From: Rhyzopertha dominica
Lineage: Eukaryota > Arthropoda > Insecta > Coleoptera > Bostrichidae
Assembly (NCBI GenBank): GCA_025024175.1
Contig: QCXZ01000045.1
Location: 2,606,649-2,670,648, forward strand
Length of the DNA: 64,000 nt
Reading direction: 5' to 3'
The translations under genes and the position numbers were made by a program. Position 1 is the stretch's first letter; the number at the start of each line of letters is the position of its first letter. Positions 1 to 11,378 of this stretch are shown here, in pieces. The notes under the pieces are model-generated. The model worked only from the letters and a program-made list of their open reading frames with translations. It had not been told where the DNA came from and searched no databases.

Positions 1-462
1 ATCAGAGCCAGTTCTCTAATCCTTAAGATCATGTTTGATAAGTTGGTTCAGTCTCCTTTATGAATATTTAAATTTCCCGCCGCTATTTAGCCTTAAAGTG
101 GCGAACTATAGGCGATGAGCGAATTGGCGCCACCATCCGCGAAATTTTGCATTTTTGGTGGGTAAACTACAGGTTACTTACTACAGGGTAAACAATTAAC
201 ATTAGCTGTCAGTTGCTGTCAGCTGTATGGTGTAAGCTGCAATTACTTTAGCCTAACTTAATAAATTCTCTTATTTATGCATGTCTAGTGATCAAAGAAT
301 TACACCAGTAGATATATTTTTTGATAGCAATCAAACTATGTATGCTCTTTGCGTGTAAGCAAACAAAATTGCTATACTTTGTAGGATAGAGTGACTTTAT
401 ATCAAACTAAGGCTCTTAAATATGCTCTTAAGTAAGGCTCTTAAATATGCGAGTATAATCGT
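1..462. other. No recognised gene
   Basis: AT-rich sequence without a usable open frame. I see no recognisable domain, terminal repeat or RNA gene here. A possible transcription start region follows immediately. Confidence 0.4.
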
Positions 463-1140
463 CCGCCATTTTGGTCCTTACGTTTACGTTTCACGTTCAC
501 GTTTCCTAACCTATTCATATAAACAGTATAGTGTTTTCGTATCGTGTACGCGTGTATTCTAATACATTGATTAAGTAAACTTTTTGGGGCGTTTGTGTCT
601 TTAGATTAATGCAGGGGAAGTTCCAGTGAACAAGTAAGTATATTTATATTTTTCTTATAGAATAACTTCTTTCTGAAATAATTAAATCATTTCTGAGATG
701 TTATTGGTAGGTAGTACTTCTTCTATTGGAGATTTAAACTGACATAACTGTCAAACCGCTGCTTTTATTTTCAATTATTTATTAAAATCATGACACTAAT
801 AATATTAATATTTATAATAGCTTAAATAAATGTTACTGTGTTCACTTAAACCATTAGTGTCATGACAATTTATATATTTTGTTGACCTGAATAATAATAT
901 TTTATGAACCTTTTATTTCAGAATGCCGTCATACTGTTAATGGGGATAGATTAGGTGACATAAGGACCAGAATGGCTGACGATTATACCTACATATTCTA
1001 GAGCTCTAATCAAACATTCCAGAAGCGACATCTAGGTCTCAACCTTGCTAGTGACATTTTCTGGCCATCTGTTTGTAGCTAGGATCACCACCTGCACTGT
1101 CTTACCACACCGTATCAACATGCCTGTAATTCCCGTCCAC
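463..1140 (+). other. Possible untranslated exon pair with YY1-like start
   Basis: A CCGCCATTTTGG motif at 463-474 resembles the YY1/Pho site often found near animal transcription starts. About 160 bases later a strong splice donor (GTAAGT, 634-639) is followed by a pyrimidine-rich acceptor ending at 921, giving a candidate 288-base intron. The sequence after the acceptor opens with an ATG, but that frame closes after five codons. It could be a 5' untranslated exon pair or a long non-coding RNA. The evidence is only motif and splice-site quality; RNA data would decide. Confidence 0.22.
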
Positions 1141-1808
1141 AGATGGCGCTGACTCGCAACAGTATGATGATGTTGGTAAACTCGGTCTGAAGAATTCGTT
1201 ATGATTACTGCAATTATCGTGTATACTAGTCAGTATGTGTGCTGCTTTTATTGCTGATTGTTTTTTACGAGTATATTCAATGTGTAATTCGAAATAATGT
1301 TTAGTTTAGTTTCTAATTTGCTGCAATAAGTTATAATATCGGACCTAAATTAGATCCCTAAGTGACACCGGAAGTGGGAAAGAAGTGATTTGTAATAAAA
1401 TTGGCATAAGGCAGTCTATTCTTTCTGGATAGAAAATAGAAAGGAGTACCATAGAAAAATAAAAGGAAAATTATTCTAATTTAGACAAAAGCACAAAATG
1501 GTCAATTTGATAAAAGAAAACGACTTCTGAAAGTAAATAGCATCATTTTCACCACTTTCGTCCAGAAAAATTTGGTAATGCTTGCTGTTTGTTACAGTGG
1601 ACTATGATTTGAACAGGTTGCAAGGACGAAAAGGTATTTTAATTGACATATGAATTCTTGTAAGTAATGGCCTCGAAGAATTTGGCAAAGGGAAATAGGA
1701 CTATATATTTCGATTTGGGAGTTTTTATATTCCGGAAAGTCAGACATTCGCAAAACAACACACCAGAATTGTATAATTTGGCACACAATCAAGTGTCAGC
1801 AGGACAGT
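1141..1808. other. No recognised gene
   Basis: Intergenic AT-rich sequence. The short open frames near 1592-1864 show no recognisable domain and overlap each other on opposite strands, as expected by chance. Nothing else is seen before the palindromic MITE. Confidence 0.4.
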
Positions 1809-1811
1809 TGG

Positions 1812-2865
1812 GGGCCGGTCGCACAAACGCGAATCAGTTTGTTCGCGGTCTCAACCTCGGATGAAACCATGGCAACACCAATAAGAACGCTTAAGAGGGG
1901 CATTTACTTGGAGCGATCGGGCAAAATGTAAACTATGCAACCCATGTTACCAGCGGGACATGGGACGTAAGAGGGTAGCCGATAGGTAGAAATAATGCAA
2001 AGATTAGACGGGCTAAACTAATATTCGGAAAATTGCTGTGCATAAAAAGTAAGCATGATATTAGTAACTTACTACGATATTATACCAGGTTATTCAAAAT
2101 ATGGAATAACCCATTTATTTCTGTAAATGTGAACTATATAACATTTCATTCTAACTGCATGTCGACTATAATTTCTGGAGGAACTTTTATAATAATTTTC
2201 ATTCCGCCTCCCCATTGCTTCGGCAGACAGTAAATTAATGTGAAAGAGCTTTTAACATTAAACTTGTCACGTGTATCTAGACATAAAAGCTTAGAAATCC
2301 GGTCATATCGGAATAAATCGTATACCGCACGATCATTCCCGACAGGTTTGTATCTTAGCCTCACTGGTCTCTGGATACCACGCGACGGATCTGGTGGGGA
2401 TGGGCATTCGCATTCCGCTCTCTTGACGGACTCGTATGAAAGGGTTTGCGGTTTTAGATTTTTTGAATGTTTTTACTTATTTATCGTGCTCATGTTTTTG
2501 GCAGTGTACAAAGAAATATGTAGCTACAACGTGGAGTTCGAATTTTTCGTTTATGTACCTTAGTTTTCGAGAAATAGCTTGCCAAAAATACGCATTTTTA
2601 AGCAAAATATAACAATAAATATTAACATTACCGTACCAAATTCAGAAAAAACTCGAACTCTACGTTGTAGCTACATCTTTTGTCATTGCCATGTCGAAAT
2701 TTCNCTTCGAAAAAGTTTCAAATAACTCGGTATAATGTAAAACGGTAGGTGCTTAAAATGACCCGCTTCGCTCTAGGTAAACGCCCCTCTTAAAATTCGT
2801 GGTTACCATGGTTTGATCCGAGGTTAACCCGAGATCAAATTGTTTCACGTTTGTGAAACCGGTCC
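1812..2865. mobile_element. Palindromic (foldback) MITE split by a TTAA MITE
   Basis: The roughly 80 bases on each side of the TTAA element at 1891-2793 are imperfect inverted repeats of one another. Both begin with a GRCCGGT-type terminus, then CACAAACG, a CTCGGAT block and an ACCATGG block. The TTAA MITE therefore sits in the loop of an older hairpin element. The terminus resembles the perfect palindromic MITE at 28591-28766 (GGCCCCGTTGCACAAA). No protein is encoded. The superfamily is uncertain, and flanking duplications are not clear (TGG against TAG). Confidence 0.6.
1891..2793 (+). mobile_element. TTAA-flanked non-autonomous DNA transposon, copy 1
   Basis: The element is bounded by TTAA on both sides and has terminal inverted repeats of the form GAGGGGCRTTTACYTRGAGCGA, broken by a few mismatches. 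TTAA target duplication is typical of the piggyBac superfamily, but no transposase is present, so that assignment is an inference. Four copies occur in this window: 1891-2793 and 23580-24494 in plus orientation, 4393-5307 and 46765-47691 in minus orientation. Inside each lies an inverted pair containing GTAGCTACAACGT (about 2520 and 2660 here). Copies 1, 3 and 4 keep a 107-codon open frame (2240-2563 here). Confidence 0.85.
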
Positions 2866-3533
2866 TAGGAATGCCATAGTTTCGAGCAGTAAAGAATTTT
2901 TTAGTTTAGNGCACTACAGATATTGAATTCCGTGGTATAGGTCAAGACAACAGAGTGGGCAAAGTATGGTATGATTAGATGTCGATAGTCGAGTTCGATT
3001 TGATAAATACATTAATAAAGAAATTTGAAAATGCATTAACAATGTCTAGTGATTAGAAAAATCATAATGCCAAAGATACTAGTTTTTCGTCTTTCGGATT
3101 TAATGAACCACCAAAGTCTATTTTTTAATGAACTTCAAAAGAGAACCAGGGTGGGTTTAAACCCAGAGATCGAAAAATATTGTGTTTTGGTAGGTACTTT
3201 CATCTCAAAGACTACGCAATATATTATAAAAAGTATCACCAGCTAAATTACATTAAGTGATATTAAGAAAAGACTAAGACGAACCGTAAAAGAGAAACTG
3301 AAATGTGTAAGTGGCTGGACTTCTTTTCATCCTTCCATAAGAAGTTTCCAATTGTTGTGTATTTGATTTGATACGTAATCTACCATCAGGCGATAGACTA
3401 TTTCGATGAGTAGATTATTTAACAGCAAACCTATATGTCAAAAACATTATTATTTCCTCCCGATATGTGAACTAGTGTTTTAGTACGGGTTTAAATCACA
3501 CAACTAACAGCTGTGAATCTTATTGCGTAAAAA
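2866..3533. other. No recognised gene
   Basis: AT-rich sequence between the nested MITE pair and the unclassified repeat. A 65-codon frame at 3049-3246 shows no recognisable motif. Nothing else supported. Confidence 0.4.
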
Positions 3534-4390
3534 CCGCTGCAAATTGAATCAATACTTCCACATCCAATTGTCAAAATGACATTTACGTTTTTATTTCTTA
3601 TTTCTATTATTTTGTCTCTCAACATATTTTTTCTAAGACAAAGTCCTCGTGATAGTAACAAAAATATATAAATTTTAAAATCGTTTTTTTTCAAATAAGT
3701 CGAAAATTATTAACTTAACAAAAAAATTACAAGAGCGCTTTCTGATCAGAAATATGATGTTCTATATAATATCAAAATTTAAAAAGAATCGTACGAGCAG
3801 GGATCAAAATAGGTTTTTTGGAAATATTTCGAAAATGTCAAAATTTTTAATAAATTTTCTAAGACACTTTTTGTGAGAAATTTTATTTCCTATCTGAAGG
3901 CATTTTCATTTTTTTGAATATATTAATTATATTTGGAGATATTTAGGAAAAACCGTTTTCTTTAAGAGACGATTTTTTTGCTAATATCTTCTAAACAGTT
4001 TGCTGCACCGAAAATTATAAGAACGAATAATACTCGCAGTTATACTACTAATCACATACTAAAATGAAAAAAATTTAAAGAAATTAAATTTGCAAAAAGG
4101 TCAGTTACCCCCCAATTTCGCCCCCTTCCCGATATCCTACTTACCCCACAAACAATAGGTCGCTTTGGGTAGTTGAAATTTATACGTTTGCCAAATTTCA
4201 GGTTCATATATTATCTCTTTCGAAAGGAATCGTGTATACAAACAAAACCACAGACACACAGACAAGAAATTTTTTTTGTTCAAATTTTGTTTATTTTTGC
4301 GTTTTCGACCATTTTAAAGCGAATGAGTAAATAAAAATTTTTGAAAATTTTTTTCGCGATACAATACTTCCCATCCGTTGGATGTGGAAT
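3534..4390 (-). repeat. Unclassified interspersed repeat B, copy A
   Basis: Read on the minus strand it starts with CTTCCACATCCAACGG, followed by a near-palindromic GGATGGGAAGTATT, and ends ...GACAATTGGATGTGGAAG then GATTCAATTTGCAGCGG. Two more copies are at 27627-28434 (plus) and 44424-44686 (plus, internally deleted). The shared CTTCCACATCCAA block near both ends looks like an inverted terminal repeat, yet all copies also share about 20 bases outside it. No coding capacity is seen. It could be a MITE or a Helitron-like element; I cannot decide. A TTAA MITE abuts its 5' end. Confidence 0.7.
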
Positions 4391-4392
4391 GT

Positions 4393-5307
4393 TTAAGAGG
4401 GGCGTTTACCTAGANCGAAGCGGGTCATTTTAAGCACCTACCGTTTTACACTTTACCGGTTATTCGAAACTTTTTCGAAGTGAAATTTCGACATGGCAAT
4501 GACAAAAGATGTAGCTAGAACGTAGAGTTCGAGTTTTTTCTGAATTTGGTACGGTAATGTAAATATTTGTTGTTATATTTTACTTAAAAATGCGTATTTT
4601 TGGCGAGCTATTTCTAGAAAACTAAGGCACATAAACGAAAAATTCGAACTCCACGTTGTAGCTACATATTTCTTTGTACACTACCAAAAAAAATGAGCAC
4701 GATAAATAAGTAAAATCATTCAAAAAATCTAAAACCGCAAACCCTTTCGCACGAGTCCTTCAAGAGAGCGGAATGCGAATGCTCATCCCCACCAGATCCG
4801 TCGCTTGGTATCCAGAGACCAGTGAGGCTAAGATACAAACCTGTCGGGAATGATCGTGCGGTATACGATTTATTCCGATATGACAGGATTTCTAAGCTTT
4901 TATGTCTAAATACACGTGACAAGTTTAATGTTAAAAGCTCTTTCACATTAATTTACTGTCTGCCGAAGCAATGGGGAGGCGGAATGAAAATTATTATAAA
5001 AGTTCCTCCAGAAATCATAGTCGACATGCAGTAAGAATGAAATGTTATATAGTTCATATTTGCAGAAATAAATGGGTTATTGCATATTTTGAATAACCTG
5101 GTATAATATCATAGAAAGTTACTAATATCATACTTACTTTTTTATGCGCACGCTACAGTCAGCAATTTTCCGAATATTAGTTTAGCCCATCTGATCTTTG
5201 CGAGATTTCAACCTATCGGCTACCCTCTTACGTCCCATGTCCCGCTCGTAACATGGGTTGCATAGTTTACATTTTGCCCGATCGCTCCAAGTAAATGCCC
5301 CTCTTAA
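4393..5307 (-). mobile_element. TTAA-flanked non-autonomous DNA transposon, copy 2
   Basis: Same family as copy 1, in reverse orientation, with TTAA at 4393-4396 and 5304-5307. Its version of the internal frame (4716-4946 on the minus strand) is cut to 76 codons by a stop. It lies against the end of repeat B copy A, so the insertion hit, or sits just outside, that element's terminus. Confidence 0.85.
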
Positions 5308-5639
5308 TAGGATGTTTAATAGTAGCTGTTTTGACAGAAATTTATAACAAGTCGCAAAGTATGTGTGAAACTAAAAGAACTAAAGACTAGCTGAATGAGA
5401 GTGCAATTTCTAAAGGCCAAAACCACACGGTATAGAAATTCCGAAATACATAAACTGAAGTTTGTAACATGTCTTGGTTATAAGTAAGAATTTAGGATGG
5501 CAATGCCATCTGTCAGCATTACACTGGCATGATGACAAAGCCACCTAGCTGCCTTAACGGGTCTTGGTTATTTCCATAAAAAAATTGAATAGTTTTTTGT
5601 TTTATTTTACTGTTAATAACACAGCACACATATTTACAT
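5308..5639. other. No recognised gene
   Basis: Unique-looking AT-rich sequence with no open frame or repeat that I recognise. Confidence 0.35.
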
Positions 5640-6751
5640 GGCAATCTTGGATTAAGTTAAAACGGATGGTAGGCTTGAAAAAATGATTTACCCTTTACTT
5701 CATTACAATTGAAATTACAGAATGTGCTAATTGCAATTACACGCTTCGATGTAATTTCATGTAATCAGTTACGTCTATTACTTGGATAAGATCAGGAAAA
5801 AGTTTTGACAATAAAATGTTATAAATTTTATTACATAAAATAAATCAAAAAAACACATCCAATCGAGTCAGGCCTAATTATCCTGATTATTTTTGTATGT
5901 AAACTTACAACTCTAACTATTAATTGACAATTTGATTTATATATTACTTATTAATTTTATTAATGTGGATTACAAACCACCATTATGTCTTAAAAACAAC
6001 AGATTTTCAAAGTGTTCATCTGACCAATTGTTTTGTCTAGGTTTCAAAAAAGATTAAATAATTATTTTTGTCCTTTTCATAGTGAATTCAATTGAGTTTT
6101 AACTGCGGTAAAGAACAAGTTGTCTAAATGTATGGTCTTCTGAATAACTGAATATAAATATAAAATATGTGAAAAGCATTTTTAATATTTGTTATAGTTG
6201 AACCCTAGAGCTCGGCACAACATTTCGTATTTTCAATTTTTTGTTTATTATCTCTGGATGAATTAAAAATAGTTGGCAAAGCGTATTTCCTGAAGAGTAT
6301 CGATAGGCGTTTTATACCATGGGTTTCATAACTACAAAATATTCTTGCTAAACATCTAATTTAGCTGATTTAAGTTAAGTTGCTTTGATTGCACAGCAAA
6401 TCGAGGCCAAGTGTTGTTTATTTTCTTTTAAATGTGGACAGTTGAAACAGTCAAAATATAAATTCTATCTTGTAGAGTATGGTTCATTGAATTTCTTAGC
6501 GCCTAAAATAGTTTTGCTTGTGGAAACGGTCTTTTCAATATCTAGCTGCTTACTGATTTGAAATCGTATTTAAACTTTCCACAGATTGATTCTGTCAAAC
6601 GTAATTGTGAAAATGTAATTATACTTGTAACAAAATGGGTAATTCAATTACAAATGAATTACAATTGTAGAGCAAGTAATTAATTACTTCTAGAGCTACA
6701 ACGAAAATAATTAAATTACTTTTTCAAGTAATTAATTACTTAACAACACTG
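5640..6751. mobile_element. hAT-like remnant rich in TAATTAC motifs
   Basis: The right end reads ...AATTAATTACTTAACAACACTG; its complement starts CAGTGTTGTTAAGTAATTAA, which fits a hAT terminus of CAGTG form. TAATTAC-type motifs cluster near both sides (about 5690-5800 and 6600-6740), as subterminal transposase-binding repeats often do. I could not find a matching left terminus or an 8-bp duplication, so the left boundary is a guess. No transposase frame is present. Confidence 0.4.
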
Positions 6752-7060
6752 CATTCATATTACTAATTTATTCATGAAACTTGTATAAGGATTGAAAATT
6801 ATTAACCGCGTTATTAAATCTATCGAAACGGTACTCGACATATTCAGAATATTTTCCAGATCAGAGTATCTTTCCTCAGAAGGTCTATAAATAACGAACA
6901 CATAGAAAGTGCGATCAGCGTAACTTCGATACCAACCGACTGACGTAGACAAGGTGGATGGGGGAGGTGGTTAAATAGATAACTACACTTTATCTGAATA
7001 GAGAAGAATACAGGGCATCATCAATGACGTTATGCGCACAAAACATTTTTCGCACGCGAC
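6752..7060. other. No recognised gene
   Basis: Flanking sequence between two hAT-type elements. Nothing recognised apart from the 8-base target copy CACGCGAC at 7053-7060, which belongs to the element that follows. Confidence 0.4.
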
Positions 7061-8196
7061 CAATGGCGGCTCGTGACTTTTAAACTGGTGAGGCAGACCT
7101 TATCAAATGAAACCTAACCTAAGCTAACCTAACCTAACCTAACCCAAACCTCGCTTATGTATGGGAATTTCCTAGGAAAACTCTACTTTGTCAATTGAAT
7201 AATATCTTACAAAATTGTCCAGCAAGAACCACGGGGAAGTGTAGACCACTCTCTAATTTATCATCATAGTTAAGCTGATCAAAATGTCTCCTATTTATAA
7301 AAAAAATCCACGATATCGCACGTATTCCTAACACTTTCAAAATCGTCGTCCATCCTGCTACTCGGTCCTGCCATTATCTAACCTATGTACCTATGTTACC
7401 TTATTCTGCGTTTCGATTCAAAATGATCTGTTTTTCTGAGCCCTGACTGTCGATTACTAAACGTCGGCTGCAGAATACACTGCACTCACTTGAGACTTGA
7501 GACACTAATCACTAAGCTAGCGAATTTGTTATAAATTTCGAGAAGAACAAAACTACTTTGCTTGTAGCCTATCCTTTTTTTAATTCAAAATACACATTAA
7601 CCTAGGCGCGATAAACGGACCGCTGCGCTGAACACAACGAAAATCCCCCAGACAAATCCTTGCGCTGTCGGGAGTGCAACAGATTTTCCCTACGTCTTGA
7701 GCACATAGCAAAACCATAGCAATTCTCTATCTTTATTCCTCGAGGTAGGAGAAACGGACACTTACGGTTACCTCTTTCCCACTCCCCGTTTATACGGTAG
7801 TATGACGAATATTCTTCTCGCTTTTATTTGAAACACATAGGCTAGCCTCAGTTATTGGTCTTGTCTAGCGCATTATTCAAACGGGTTTTTAGACAAGAGG
7901 TTCCCACTGCCACTAGCCGCCCATGCATTGCACGGGATCTTACGCGTCAAGGCTGAATCCTGCCTCAGCTGAAGTTCGTGCAAAACAAAGCGGATGCGAG
8001 CGATGGAGGGGGCAACAAAAGCGCGGTCGACAGTAGAACCATAGAATATTTCAACGCACCAAAATAGATCGCGCTAAAGTTCTAAACATAGAAAATATAA
8101 AATAAAATTATGAATAACATTGCAAAATTTTTGCACTTTCATATTTTTTCCTGGTGAAGCACTGCCTCATCTGCCTCATGGCAGGAGCCGCCACTG
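7061..8196. mobile_element. Non-autonomous hAT transposon
   Basis: Terminal inverted repeats begin CAATGGCGGCTCGTG on the left and CAGTGGCGGCTCCTG on the complement of the right, both followed by a GTGAGGCAG or TGAGGCAG block. The flanks CACGCGAC (7053-7060) and CACGTGAC (8197-8204) match at 7 of 8 bases, the length of a hAT target duplication. The 1.1-kb interior has no transposase frame, so mobility would need an outside enzyme. It carries a short TTAGG-type tract near its left end. Confidence 0.8.
7110..7144. repeat. Interstitial (AACCT)n, TTAGG-type telomere repeat
   Basis: About seven units of AACCT with one imperfect unit. The other strand reads TTAGG, the telomere unit of most insects. 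The tract lies just inside the left terminus of the hAT at 7061-8196, so it could have travelled with that element and need not mark an old chromosome end. Confidence 0.75.
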
Positions 8197-8204
8197 CACG
8201 TGAC

Positions 8205-10655
8205 ACCTACCGTTGCCAGGTAACGATACCATTCAGTGGCGTGCTCGCATTCGTCTAATTCAACGTTCGCGTTTCGTTTCGAGTAGACGGTCAGAGTGCG
8301 TGTTTTTATTAGCGCGTTTCGTATTTACTGTTTATACAGCATGGTTTCTTTATTATTAGTATTTTGTCTGCATAATATATCCTTCTATTTTGCTGTGTGC
8401 TGCATATTGCAAAAAAATCACTATTTTGTTTCAATTTCTTCTCTATACACTATTACCCCCTACAAGAAGAATATTATCTACGCCACGCACTAAACTAATA
8501 TGCGATGTATAAATCTATGGTTATTCATATTTCCATAATATTTAAAGGGGACCAAAACAATGAAAAGTCGAAGGTCATGCAGCGAAAGTAATAATGTGAC
8601 GTTATATCATTATCCGCTGTGATACTTTATCTCGTGCTTTATTACATCACGTTTTTCATCCGCAGAATTAGTTGAAAACAAATAATTTTATAACTGAGTG
8701 GGGAAAAATATACCCATAACGACTAACTACTACCCTATTTCTGTATTTCAATATTTCTTTGCAGTATACTGACATTATTTATTTAAAACTCATCCTAGGG
8801 GATTGCATACTTGCACTTATGAGATCCGAATTTTATTTTTTGTATAAAATAAAAAAAAATATCTCGACTGCTTCGTGAAGGTTTCTGTCCTAATCGTTAG
8901 AAGTTGCTTTGTAAATAGAACAGCGGTAATTCAAGGCACCAATGAGCAGTGTACAGGGTTTCCCACGAAACGTGTTTAAGTTGGGTTACTTTTTCTGATT
9001 AGAGGTAGAAAATCGGTTAAATCAGTGCGAAATTATGTGCGTAGTATGAATTCACTGAGAAAGCAAATGAATTACGATTAGTTCTTGTTTTATTAAAAAA
9101 AATAGCTGCCAAAATCGTTAAATTTAAAAAAATCAGCTGTTATTTTCGTAACAATTAGCTGCACACAAAACAAAATGCCGTACTACGCAATTTTTAAATT
9201 GTAGTAATCTTGAGATCTATCACGTCATATTTTATAATTAACAAATTGTCTTCGTGTGATACAATATTTCTTGTCTTATTCAGAGAGGTGTTAAAATAAG
9301 TGGTAGTCAAATTCATCTTATTATGTGTTACTGCTTTTCCTTTCTATGTAATGGAACTTCATTTTCCATATTAAGGCTAAAGTTATTTTAAATTTCAACA
9401 CCAAAGCGATGCTTTGCACTGCACTGACAGCGNAATTGTGCTCGTTTACAGCTTGTACAAAATGCTTGTCAGGCTCATTCTCAATCTTAGACAAAAGGAC
9501 AGCGTGAAGAGGCTCTATTTGTTAAATAAAAAAAACTAAATATCTATTACAAAAATAATATTTCAATCAGAAAACCGCAATATTCGAGTTCGAGATAAGC
9601 ATATTATGCTCACGCTACTTATTCACAAAACAGCTCAATTTCAGAGGGTTTGTTCTTATATCCCAGTAAAAGTAATACATTGTATACTACTTAATGGGCT
9701 TGATGAGTGTGGCTTGAACGGATTCAGGCAATTTTTCTCCTTCCTAACATAACATAAAGAAATAATTTGTGTTGATCATTATGAAAAAAAAACCATTGTT
9801 TTATTTTAACCAAAACTACATCATAAGGTTTCAATAATTTAATAAATACACCAATATTATGTCGTACTACTGACGTATTTACTTACATTCAGATTGATCA
9901 TAGTCACTTTCAGTTAGTCACATGTGATAATTATAATTTACACCCGTACCTCTAAAAATCGCTCTTGCGACTAACTGAATAAGTATTTATTTAGCATTCA
10001 CTAATTCCACTCGCGGTCCTTGGTAAAACATTTAATTAATTAATGCTGTCGAACGCCAATACTATAATAAATGCATGTGTTTCTCAGCGCAATTAGTCCA
10101 ACCAAATTGCATTTAGAGAGAAAACAAAGTGTTATCCAAACATCCTGTTCTTCTTTATCCATTGTGAAATGCGCATGAAATGGGAATTTCCGTTTTCAAA
10201 AAAGTTATCAATGTTACATTTTTGGTGCCAAAAATGACAAAACCATCATCGATGCTATGCAGTGAAATGAAAGGGATATACCGGTTTTTGTTTTTAAATT
10301 TGTTGTAATCGTCCCATACACAAATTTCGTAGAGAATAACAGCAGTCCCCTAGTGTTGTTCAAAAACCTCTTGTTAATCTGGAAACAGTTCTGGGGCATG
10401 CATTAAAAGGTCGATTGAATATGTTCTTAAATTTTGGCTTTATGAATGTTGTAGTAGATTCTTAAGATGCAACAGCATTACATCTGTAGGTGGTACCTAT
10501 ACTAGAGAATAACAATGTAAAAGCAAATGAGACGAATTTAATGTTCTTAATTTAGTCAATAAACTAAGAAATTTTTAAGCGAAACTATTGGATGTGTAGG
10601 TTAGCTACCAAACTCCCTTCGCAGATGAGAAAATATCAGAAATGTATTTTTCCTT
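8205..10655. other. Gene-free stretch
   Basis: About 2.4 kb of AT-rich DNA. I found no domain, no paired terminal repeats and no convincing splice-site set. Open frames are at most 65 codons, which is expected by chance at this base composition. Confidence 0.4.
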
Positions 10656-10800
10656 GCGATTTATTTTAATTCGGACGTGTTTTTCGCTTTAGGTTTGTAC
10701 CATATTTAGTACTACTTATTCCTGTCCTGATGATGCCCCTTACAAGTGCGGGCGAAACGTCGGTCGACATTATTCCGATTTCAGACGCGGTTTAATTCAA
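10656..10800 (+). mobile_element. Solo Penelope-like 3' tail with hammerhead-like hairpin
   Basis: About 145 bases that match the 3' end of the PLE at 37.4-39.7 kb (copy at 39554-39698) and a diverged minus-strand copy at 32541-32607. It shares the GGTTTGTACCATATT block, the GATGATGCCCCTTACAAG hairpin and the terminal CAGACGCGGT block. No coding sequence is left, so it looks like a heavily 5'-truncated insertion. Confidence 0.7.
10727..10761 (+). ncRNA. Hammerhead-like hairpin of a Penelope-like element
   Basis: CTGATGA (10727-10733), a single T, stem GCCC, an 11-base loop, stem GGGC, then GAAACGTC. Hammerhead ribozymes have a CUGAUGA...GAAA core and are described in Penelope-like elements. 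Here a T sits between the CTGATGA box and the helix in every family, which departs from the canonical core. Stem I pairing outside the core looks weak. It could be an inactive relic or a different conserved structure. Confidence 0.5.
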
Positions 10801-11374
10801 AAATACTAACATCTTTACCTGAAAGATAGTTTTTTTTATATGCATCACAATTTTTTGTTGGCATTCAGAAAAAAACAGTTTGTATTTTCGTAGCTTTTAT
10901 AATGATGTCATGATTTTCTGTTTCCAAAGTTTTGCGCTGTTAAGCATACTATTCCCTATTAGAATTTTGCATGTGTTTCTAAAAGTTTATAGATTTTTTG
11001 AAAACGCCCCTGTTCTTTTAAATTCTCAACCAAAAGCTTGAATGTTTTGTACGGATATATAAGCCTTTCCGGATAATTTTTATGGTACTCTTCCTGAGCT
11101 AAAGTGGCATTCTTTTGGCACTGAATTTATGTATAAAGAATGTTATATTTGTCCAAGTTATATAATTCTACCGTACTGCGCCTGACTGCATCAATACAGC
11201 GAAGCTGACTTATTGTTTGACATTTATAAGTACCTACTTGGCGTTTGATTGTTTCAAGGCACCCTATGTTATTTATATAGATATAGGTGCATTTTAGGTC
11301 ACGAAACAGTAAATTAATAAAAATTGACAAGTCATTTGTTTTAATAGGTGTATTGTAGGTATATAGGTATATTA
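10801..11374. other. No recognised gene
   Basis: AT-rich sequence between the PLE tail and the 4-base target copy (GTAT, 11375-11378) of the Gypsy element. No domain or repeat identified. Confidence 0.4.
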
Positions 11375-11378
11375 GTAT

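Noticed and set aside
922..940. ATGCCGTCATACTGT opening resembling a THAP-type start (MPSYC)
   Set aside because: The frame stops at the next codon, and no zinc-binding pattern follows on any frame.
2146..2364. 72-codon minus-strand frame in the TTAA MITE
   Set aside because: Recurs in copy 2 only because the DNA is repeated; no domain and it overlaps the opposite 107-codon frame.
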